A stretch of DNA of 5,723 nucleotides from Tannerella sp. (GTDB taxonomy: Bacteria; Bacteroidota; Bacteroidia; Bacteroidales; Tannerellaceae). Of the stretch, positions 1 through 5,156 are shown piece after piece. The stretch's first letter is position 1; each line of letters opens with the position of its first letter. Both the position numbers and the translations under genes were made by a program. The notes below the pieces were generated by a model. The model had not been told where the DNA came from. It saw nothing but the letters and a program-made list of their open reading frames with translations, and made no database searches. The stretch spans positions 1-5,723 of the forward strand of contig JAITPL010000183.1 of assembly GCA_031289445.1 (NCBI GenBank). Reading direction: 5' to 3'.

Positions 1-687
1 CTCCTTGCACTCGTTCCGTACCGCCAGGATATGTATCTCGGTGATTGCCGACAACTGGCTCGTCACCATGCTAATGTCGAGCATTGGCGACAGTTTGGCT
101 ATGACGCAGGGAGCTTTTGCCCGCAGACGTTCCCAAAGCAGGGTCAAGTCAGGCTCGCAGTCGGTGATGGCGTACAGGCGTCGCCCAAATCTGTCGCGTC
201 GCGAGGGGTCGATGTAGAATACGCTTGCTTCCTCAATGCGGGGATCGTCGCCGGAAACGAGTTCTACCGCATTTTCGTAGATGATATCTATATTGGATAT
301 TCCAAGGGTCTCGAAATTGTACTTCGCAGCCTCGCAATAGTCGGCGACGCAGTCTATATAAATGACCTTTCGGGCTATGCTTGCAAAGCTCGCCGCATCA
401 ATGCCCAAGCCGCCGGTAAGGTCGCACACGCAGTCCGCTTCATTTACCAGATCTTGCTTGTAGGCGGCTGTAAAGGCTGAAGAGCATTGTTCGGCAACCG
501 TCGAGAGGGGGATCATCAACCTCAAGTCGGCGTACCATGCGGGCACTTTGTCCTTGAGCTTTTGCCTTGCGGCAATCAGTGTCGCCGCCCAACGAACGTC
601 AATCTCCGGATAAAGAGAGGATTGAAGCGATAGAACCAGAGGGTCGTCTTCGAGATGCTCACTGATAAATTGCTGTAATATGTCCAT
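1..687 (-). CDS. THUMP-like (PG_1098-type) class I SAM methyltransferase, C-terminus cut off by window edge
   Basis: An open frame of 229 codons starts with ATG at 687 and runs off the left edge without a stop. Visible motifs: an all-helical N-terminal region (about 1-80); SAM-binding motif I, CDLTGGLGID (about 88-97); an acidic strand, YIDCVADY (110-117); FYIDPSRRD (157-165), at the place where related RNA methyltransferases carry a DPP-type motif; KLSPMLDI (198-205); and RNECKE at the edge. This set matches the Bacteroidota family annotated as class I SAM methyltransferase with a THUMP-like domain, usually about 390-400 residues, so roughly 160 residues including the THUMP-like part should lie outside. 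The substrate is not known to me; RNA modification is a guess from the domain architecture. The start overlaps the stop of the upstream ketosynthase by one base (TAATG), which implies coupled translation, although nothing in the protein suggests a polyketide role. Family call is fairly sure, function is not. Confidence 0.85.
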   Translation of the reverse strand, partial: MDILQQFISEHLEDDPLVLSLQSSLYPEIDVRWAATLIAARQKLKDKVPAWYADLRLMIPLSTVAEQCSSAFTAAYKQDLVNEADCVCDLTGGLGIDAASFASIARKVIYIDCVADYCEAAKYNFETLGISNIDIIYENAVELVSGDDPRIEEASVFYIDPSRRDRFGRRLYAITDCEPDLTLLWERLRAKAPCVIAKLSPMLDISMVTSQLSAITEIHILAVRNECKE

Positions 688-1883
688 TATATTTTGGAGA
701 TTACGATGGATGAATCATTGCCTCCGAAACCGAAGGAGTTGGACAGTACATGCCGTACCGGATGGGGTGGGGAGGGGTCGGTGACCGGAGAAAAGTTGTG
801 TTCTTCGATGCGACGGCGGAAGTTAAGGTTTACCGGCAGGAAGTTGTGCTCGATGGCAAGCAGGGCGACGACGGCCTCGAAGCCTCCTGCCGCGCTGGTG
901 GTGTGTCCGGTGAAAGCCTTGATGCTTGAGAGCGGGGGAACGCCGTCGGTGAAGAGACGCATGGCCGCCAGTCCTTCGGTGAGGTCGTTGTTGGGCGTGC
1001 CGGTGCCGTGCGCATTGACGTAATCAATATCTTCGGGTTTCAAACCGGCATCCTCTATCGCGCCCCGCATGGCAAGATATGCGCCGATTCCATCGGGTGA
1101 AGAGGCTGTCGGGTGATAAGCGTCGCAGACATTGCTGTAGCCGCTGAGCCGGGCCAGAGGGAGAACGTCGCGCTTGGACGCCGTAGCCGCGGTTTCGAGA
1201 ACTACATAACCGGCGCCTTCACCGAGGTTGATTCCCGCGCGGTCGCGGTCAAAGGGTTTGCAGACCTCGCGGTCGAGAATCATAAGGGTGTTGAAACCGT
1301 TGACGTGATAGCGCGACAGGCATTCTGTGCCGCCGGCTACTACTATGTCGGCTCTTCCGGTGCGTATCATGTCGGCGCCGAGCATCAGAGTGTTGGCCGA
1401 CGACGAGCAGGCGGTTACGATAGTGGAAACCGAATGGAAGCCGCCGATATAGTCGGCTATCTGTTCAGTGCATGCACCGCAGTCGCTAAGGCGGATGTAG
1501 GCATTTTCGCTGTTGTTGGTCAGAAAATCGTTATAGCGCCTCTCCGACTGATCCATACCGCCTACCGTGATGCCGGAGAGGAAAGCCACTCGCACCGGCA
1601 CACCCGTTTCGAGCCTTGCCTGAGCCATCGCCTCGCGCACGGCGGGAATGGCAAGCAGCGAAGAGCGGATAAACGCTTCCGAAGGAGGTATATCAAGCAT
1701 CTCGCGCAGTTCGTCGTTACTGCGTTTGACTTCGCCGACAGGCAACTCCGAGTGCGCGGTTTGCAGATAGCGTACCGCCTCGACGCCCGAACGTCCGTTG
1801 ATAAGGGCGTCGAGAGTCTGTTGCCTGTTCATGCCAATGGCCGACGCCGCACCGGCTCCGGTAATATAGATTTCCGTCTTCAT
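687..1883 (-). CDS. Beta-ketoacyl-ACP synthase (FabF/KAS II-like), second ketosynthase of the cluster
   Basis: A 398-residue thiolase-fold ketosynthase of normal single-domain length. It would catalyse decarboxylative Claisen condensation of malonyl-ACP with an acyl-ACP in the cytoplasm. The N-terminus begins directly with the first strand (IYITGAGAASAIG). The catalytic triad is complete: Cys159 in TACSSSAN, His292 in NAHGTGTPNND, His327 in KAFTGHTTSAAG. Lys322 and the C-terminal SFGFGGNDS loop (383-391) are also present. The ATG at 1883 lies 18 nt after the ACP stop, with a weak AAGG about 9 nt upstream. The stop TAA shares its last A with the start of the next gene. In APE clusters a stand-alone FabB/FabF-like synthase (ApeR type) works beside a KS/chain-length-factor pair. 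This gene could fill that place, but assignment to ApeR or ApeO cannot be made from motifs alone. Not a chain-length factor, because the active-site Cys is present. Confidence 0.95.
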   Translation of the reverse strand: MKTEIYITGAGAASAIGMNRQQTLDALINGRSGVEAVRYLQTAHSELPVGEVKRSNDELREMLDIPPSEAFIRSSLLAIPAVREAMAQARLETGVPVRVAFLSGITVGGMDQSERRYNDFLTNNSENAYIRLSDCGACTEQIADYIGGFHSVSTIVTACSSSANTLMLGADMIRTGRADIVVAGGTECLSRYHVNGFNTLMILDREVCKPFDRDRAGINLGEGAGYVVLETAATASKRDVLPLARLSGYSNVCDAYHPTASSPDGIGAYLAMRGAIEDAGLKPEDIDYVNAHGTGTPNNDLTEGLAAMRLFTDGVPPLSSIKAFTGHTTSAAGGFEAVVALLAIEHNFLPVNLNFRRRIEEHNFSPVTDPSPPHPVRHVLSNSFGFGGNDSSIVISKI

Positions 1884-1901
1884 AACTTGCCTTGGCGCCG
1901 G

Positions 1902-2159
1902 TTACTTTGTTCTATTCGCCTGCACATACTCCGCCATCGTGCGCACCGACTTGAATATATCCTTGCCCTGCGAGGGGTCCTTGAGCTTGATGCCGTAGTT
2001 CTTCTCCAACAGCACAATCAGCTCAAGCGCGTCGATAGAATCAAGCCCCAGACCTTCGCCGAAGAGCAGTCCGTCGTCGGCAATGTCGTCCGCCGTAAGG
2101 CCTTCGAGGTTTAATACTTTGATGACTTCTTCCTTGAGTTCTAAAATTAATTGTTCCAT
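1902..2159 (-). CDS. Acyl carrier protein of the aryl-polyene-like cluster
   Basis: An 85-residue acidic, helical carrier protein of typical ACP length. The phosphopantetheine attachment site is Ser41 in LGLDSIDALEL (38-47), followed by the helix II sequence LIVLLEKNYGIKL that ketosynthases and other partners recognise. Helix I is EQLILELKEEVIKVLNLEG (2-20). The growing polyene chain would be held as a thioester on this protein in the cytoplasm. It lies between the two ketosynthase genes, as expected for a dedicated carrier rather than the housekeeping fatty-acid ACP. The ATG at 2159 is preceded by a 44-nt gap, the longest in the operon. The only good Shine-Dalgarno-like sequence there is 26 nt upstream, too far for normal use, so initiation probably relies on the unstructured A/T-rich leader. 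No other ATG lies in frame between the upstream stop and this start. Confidence 0.95.
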   Translation of the reverse strand: MEQLILELKEEVIKVLNLEGLTADDIADDGLLFGEGLGLDSIDALELIVLLEKNYGIKLKDPSQGKDIFKSVRTMAEYVQANRTK

Positions 2160-2203
2160 AATGTATATTATTAAAAATTGATATTCTCCTTCTTTCCGGC
2201 GCC
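2160..2203 (-). promoter_or_regulatory. A/T-rich leader upstream of the ACP gene with a distant AAGGAG
   Basis: This is the only real intergenic gap in the operon (44 nt). On the minus strand it reads from a G/C-rich start through AAGAAGGAGAA into ATCAATTTTTAATAATATAC just before the ATG. AAGGAG (2191-2186) is 26 nt from the start codon, far outside usual spacing. Bacteroidota often initiate without Shine-Dalgarno pairing and favour A/T-rich leaders, so the A/T tract is the more likely initiation determinant. I looked for the Bacteroidota promoter pattern (TAnnTTTG with an upstream TTTG) and did not find it. No hairpin terminator is visible. A role in raising ACP yield relative to its neighbours is inference. 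Confidence 0.35.
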
Positions 2204-4249
2204 TTATTTTTCGAAATATAATGACCGGATATTACTTGTCGTCAACTGGATACGCTGCCCTTTCCTTAAAAAGAAATCTTCGGGCTTCTCTGCCTCTTTA
2301 TCGACCGCAGCTACAGTCTTTTTCCTGGCCTTTGCCACTACCGCCGCCTTGTTCGCAGCTTCTTTGCCGGTCTCTACCAGCAACATCAAACAGTCTATAT
2401 TGTTATTTATCGGATCGACGTCAACCCATCCCGTTAACACGCGATTCATGCCCACAAAGTTAATCAAATTTCCCGCAATATCCGGTATGTTGATGTAAGC
2501 GAGACTTCGAGAGCAATAGAAAACCGTCTCGCCGTGTATCTTGTTGCGCAACGCTATCTCGCCGATTACGATGTTGGGCAGCGTATAGACAAACTCGGAA
2601 GGCGAGGGAAAGTAGTTGTCGGCGTCCTTGACGGTGCGCACGAAGTTGCTGTCGGCTTCGAGAGACGAATGAGTGTTAAAGAGCGCTATGGCCATGTCGT
2701 GCTTGGGGCTATCGCGGTCGATATTTCGCAGCACAAGCTCGGAAGCAAGGAAACCAAGTTTCGAGAGCATGTCCATCTTGAAAAACTTGCGGTAATCAAT
2801 CCCCAGATGTTCGTATATCGCCGTCAGGAACTCCAAAGGTGTGCTCTCCGTCGAGCCTTCCGTCGGGCTTTCCGTTGCGCTTTCCGTCGAGCCGAATATC
2901 TTCTTTCCGTCGAGCCTGACCTCGCCGTTCCTTATTCTGCAACATGATTTGACATAACTAATCAGCTGCCGCGATTTTCGTGCATCTCGTTGCTCCGTGC
3001 TCTCGCGGTGGCCTTTAACATATTTCGAAAACCTTAATGCTACATTGCACCCGCCAAATCCCGACAGCATCTTGATGAAGTACGGTTTGCGGCAAGCCTC
3101 CGTTTGCGCGACGACATTGAGCGGCAACTCGACGCCGTGAGTTTCGTAACCCATCGTCGGCAAAATCATCTCTTCCCTGAAAGCCTGCACCGAGATAATT
3201 GATTCCAGAATGCCCGCCGCGCCGAGCGTATGGCCGTAATAGCCTTTCAGACTGTTCACCGGCACATCCTGCAAGCCTGCGCGGGTCAATGCAACGGCCT
3301 CCATTTCGTCGTTGTAGGGTGTAGCCGTGCCGTGAGCATTGACGAAGGCGATTTCCTCCATCCGGATATCGCCCAACACCTCGCGAAGGGCAAGGTAAGA
3401 GCCTTCACCGGTGCGCGAAGGGCCGGAAATATGGTTGGCGTCGTTACGCACAGCCCCGCAATCAAGGATAATATCTCCGGTTACAAGGTCGCTGGGGGCA
3501 TCATTAAAACGTGTCCGGCGCTTTTCCTTGAGTATTATGGTTGCAACGGCCTCACCGATATTAAGCCCCGAACGTCCGGCGTCGAAAGGCCTGCACATCT
3601 CGGCTGACAAGGCCCGGAACGACTGGAATCCGCTGACAATGAACTTCGACAGCATGTCCGCGCCTACCACGATAGCAAAATCATTGCACCTTGAACGCAA
3701 CTCGCGCTGTGCCGCCAAAAGCGCCGACGCACCCGAAATGCAGGCTGTAGATACGGTTATCGGCGTGCTCCGAAGATTGAAAAACGAACTTATTCTCTCC
3801 GCGCTTTTGCTGAGAGAGACCTTGTCGTGCTCGAAGTCTTTGTTAACCGCGTCGTCGAGGCGGAATATGTTGCCCTTGGTGGTCGAAAAGACAAATACGG
3901 TTTCGCCTGTAAGTACCTCGCGCCTTTTCCTGACAGCGTCCCAGACCGATACTATGCAGGCCTTTTCCATCTTGGAATAGTTTTTGACTGTGCTGCGGCT
4001 GTTACTTTGGCTGCGGCTTATATTTCCTTCAAAGGCACCGGCATTGAAATCGGGAAAATCATCACAGACCTTTTCGAAGGCAACTTCCAAACGTTCTTCA
4101 TCTATTTCGGAAGCCATAAAAGGCTCTTGCAGGCCGAAGCGGTCAGTAAAGAGCCGCAAGGCGCTGCGTCCCTCCTTTACATAGGAAAAATTCTCGGCCG
4201 TAGTGAAGCCAAGTCCCGAAACGATATTGTCGGCGATTATAGCAGTCAT
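2204..4249 (-). CDS. Fused ketosynthase plus truncated ketosynthase-like (chain-length-factor-like) domain protein
   Basis: A continuous 681-residue frame, far longer than a usual ketosynthase (about 400-420). Residues 1 to about 410 are a complete KS: Cys170 in STACISG, His306 in NAHGTATPYND, His340 in LKGYYGHTLGAAG, Lys335, and SGFGGCN (396-402). A basic linker (about 411-430) and a second domain (about 431-630) follow. This second part opens with SCCRIRNGEVRLDGKKIF, then FKMDMLSKLGFLASELVL (490-507), NTHSSLEAD (525-533), and YFPSPSEFVYTLPNIVIGE (546-564). It resembles half of a thiolase fold and the short KS-like proteins (Ketoacyl-synt_2 type) usually encoded by a separate gene in APE clusters, where they act as chain-length factor (ApeC). 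A Lys/Ala-rich stretch (629-650) precedes the C-terminal end. No ATG or GTG lies in frame in the linker, so one polypeptide is predicted. The start overlaps the thioesterase stop (ATGA). KS call is sure; the CLF-like call is inference from motif layout. Confidence 0.9.
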   Translation of the reverse strand: MTAIIADNIVSGLGFTTAENFSYVKEGRSALRLFTDRFGLQEPFMASEIDEERLEVAFEKVCDDFPDFNAGAFEGNISRSQSNSRSTVKNYSKMEKACIVSVWDAVRKRREVLTGETVFVFSTTKGNIFRLDDAVNKDFEHDKVSLSKSAERISSFFNLRSTPITVSTACISGASALLAAQRELRSRCNDFAIVVGADMLSKFIVSGFQSFRALSAEMCRPFDAGRSGLNIGEAVATIILKEKRRTRFNDAPSDLVTGDIILDCGAVRNDANHISGPSRTGEGSYLALREVLGDIRMEEIAFVNAHGTATPYNDEMEAVALTRAGLQDVPVNSLKGYYGHTLGAAGILESIISVQAFREEMILPTMGYETHGVELPLNVVAQTEACRKPYFIKMLSGFGGCNVALRFSKYVKGHRESTEQRDARKSRQLISYVKSCCRIRNGEVRLDGKKIFGSTESATESPTEGSTESTPLEFLTAIYEHLGIDYRKFFKMDMLSKLGFLASELVLRNIDRDSPKHDMAIALFNTHSSLEADSNFVRTVKDADNYFPSPSEFVYTLPNIVIGEIALRNKIHGETVFYCSRSLAYINIPDIAGNLINFVGMNRVLTGWVDVDPINNNIDCLMLLVETGKEAANKAAVVAKARKKTVAAVDKEAEKPEDFFLRKGQRIQLTTSNIRSLYFEK
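2847..2917. repeat. 12-bp direct repeat: four tandem units plus one detached copy, inside the fusion gene
   Basis: Four head-to-tail 12-base units with start TCCGTCGAGCCT lie at 2847-2858, 2859-2870, 2871-2882 and 2883-2894, differing by one to three bases. A fifth copy identical to the first is at 2906-2917, after an 11-base spacer. The tandem units encode the low-complexity STES-ATES-PTEG-STES stretch (residues 454-469). The detached copy encodes RLDG of the conserved-looking RLDGKK segment (445-450), but in a different reading frame, because 2883 and 2906 are 23 bases apart. This suggests that the repeat array arose by duplication from the RLDG codons and was then read in another phase. 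48 bases is a whole number of codons, so the gene stays open. Confidence 0.85.
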
Positions 4250-4719
4250 GGCAGATTATGTTGTTTTTTCCATTCTTCGTAGAACGGAGGGTTAGTCCAT
4301 ATAAGATTGTGGTCGCTGTCGATAAAGACCTGCGTAGATGAGCCGGTGGCGATAAGGCTGTCGTCGTCGGCGAGGTGAATCTCGTAGTCGAAACATATCT
4401 TGGCGGCCGGAGTGTTGCGATAGATAATGTCCACACGGGCACGCTGACCGTGCAAGAGCGGCTTGATATACCTGAAATTGAGCTTGACAAGCGGCGCGGG
4501 CGTCCGGTGCTCGATGTACAGCCGGTAACTAAGCCCGAAAACACGCCCGAACTCCTCCCGCGCATCCTCGAAATACAGCGCATAAGAGCCGTGCCAGACA
4601 ATGTTCATCGCGTCAACCTCGCTGAAGCGCACTTCTATTTCCTTTGATGCCCGCAGCTCTTTCGCATCAGATTCGCCGAAGCGTCCGTCAATTTTTCTTG
4701 CTATCCTTGATTGTCTCAT
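4246..4719 (-). CDS. Acyl-ACP/acyl-CoA thioesterase, 4HBT (YbgC-like) hot-dog family
   Basis: A 157-residue single hot-dog protein. EVRFSEVDAMNIVWHGSY (29-46) is the 4HBT/YbgC signature, with Asp36 as the expected catalytic residue and the WHGSY loop next to it. The long hot-dog helix (47-60) and strands with LNFRYIKPLLHGQRARV (80-96) follow. It probably hydrolyses acyl thioesters in the cytoplasm, either releasing the finished polyene or clearing stalled chains from the ACP; APE clusters commonly include such an enzyme (ApeK type). The ATG at 4719 lies 32 nt inside the upstream dehydratase gene and gives about 25 residues before the family's usual beginning (near ASKEIEVRF). There is no ATG or GTG in frame nearer that point, so this start is used, but a non-standard start around 4650 cannot be excluded. 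The stop overlaps the next start as ATGA. Confidence 0.9.
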   Translation of the reverse strand: MRQSRIARKIDGRFGESDAKELRASKEIEVRFSEVDAMNIVWHGSYALYFEDAREEFGRVFGLSYRLYIEHRTPAPLVKLNFRYIKPLLHGQRARVDIIYRNTPAAKICFDYEIHLADDDSLIATGSSTQVFIDSDHNLIWTNPPFYEEWKKQHNLP

Positions 4720-5152
4720 CGGTAAGATAAATTTTCATTTCACAGTCGGCAAGCGTTTCGCCGTCGTCGGCAGATTCTACCCGCGTATCCACAAGCGTGG
4801 TATTAAACACCTCTTCGCGTATCTCGATTGTAGTTTCGAGGGTCTCGCCCACAAGCGGACGGCGATAGATGTTCATAGTCTTGATCATTCCTATAAAACC
4901 TATGCGTATCATTCCGTCGCGTTGCGGCTCGGTTTTCTCCTTGTAGCCCATTCGCGCGGCGCAGGTCTGGGCAATGTTCTCTATCAGACCGCTTTCTTCC
5001 ATCAAGCCTTCAGCGCTACAGAACGGATTGCCGGCCTTAACCGCAAAGCGCGTGCGGGTTACGACAGGGTCATAGTGTAACAGACCGTCAACCATTATGA
5101 ACGGCGGACGCTGGGGCAGCAAGTCGAGTATGTCGAAATCTTCGGGCTTCAT
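4688..5152 (-). CDS. FabZ-like hot-dog 3-hydroxyacyl-ACP dehydratase homologue lacking the catalytic His
   Basis: A 154-residue single hot-dog protein of FabZ length. LLPQRPPFIMVDGLL (11-25) corresponds to the LPHRxPFLLVD segment of FabZ, and GLIENIAQTCAARMGY (55-70) to the central helix that carries the catalytic acid, here Glu58. The HFPGxPxxPG stretch that brings the catalytic His of FabZ is replaced by NPFCSAEGLMEESG (42-55), shorter and without His. The only His in the protein is His26, in the wrong place. I infer an ApeP-like partner subunit that works with a His-bearing dehydratase (ApeI-like) encoded outside the window, supplying the acid or a structural role in polyene double-bond formation. 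Independent activity is doubtful. The ATG at 5152 follows the methyltransferase stop by 4 nt, with GAAGAG as a weak ribosome site overlapping that stop. The 3' end overlaps the thioesterase by 32 nt. Confidence 0.85.
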   Translation of the reverse strand: MKPEDFDILDLLPQRPPFIMVDGLLHYDPVVTRTRFAVKAGNPFCSAEGLMEESGLIENIAQTCAARMGYKEKTEPQRDGMIRIGFIGMIKTMNIYRRPLVGETLETTIEIREEVFNTTLVDTRVESADDGETLADCEMKIYLTDETIKDSKKN

Positions 5153-5156
5153 CTCT

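Noticed and set aside
31..480. Plus-strand open frame opposite the THUMP-like methyltransferase.
   Set aside because: The minus strand carries clear methyltransferase motifs over the same bases; the plus-strand translation has no recognisable features.
1113..2114. Long plus-strand open frame (333 codons) opposite the second KS and the ACP gene.
   Set aside because: It is antisense to two genes with complete active sites, crosses the gap between them, and its translation shows Arg/Ala-rich composition without any recognisable motif. It is a by-product of the codon use on the minus strand.
2847..2917. Short direct repeats considered as a CRISPR array or iteron.
   Set aside because: Units are 12 bases, directly abutting without spacers, within a coding frame; no CRISPR or replication features nearby.
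2534..2947. Plus-strand frame with an RRAFRRAFRCAFRRAE repeat that might suggest an arginine-rich repeat protein.
   Set aside because: The repeat is simply the 12-bp array of the fused KS gene read from the other strand.
3827..4282. Plus-strand open frames opposite the N-terminal half of the fused KS (also 3230-3607 and 3411-3980).
   Set aside because: They overlap well-conserved KS coding sequence on the other strand and resemble no family.
4143..4601. Alternative minus-strand frame of 152 codons across the thioesterase.
   Set aside because: Ser/Thr/Arg-rich translation typical of a shifted frame; the overlapping frame holds the 4HBT signature.
4601..5080. Plus-strand frame opposite the dehydratase.
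   Set aside because: No motif, antisense to a conserved hot-dog protein, and no start signal.
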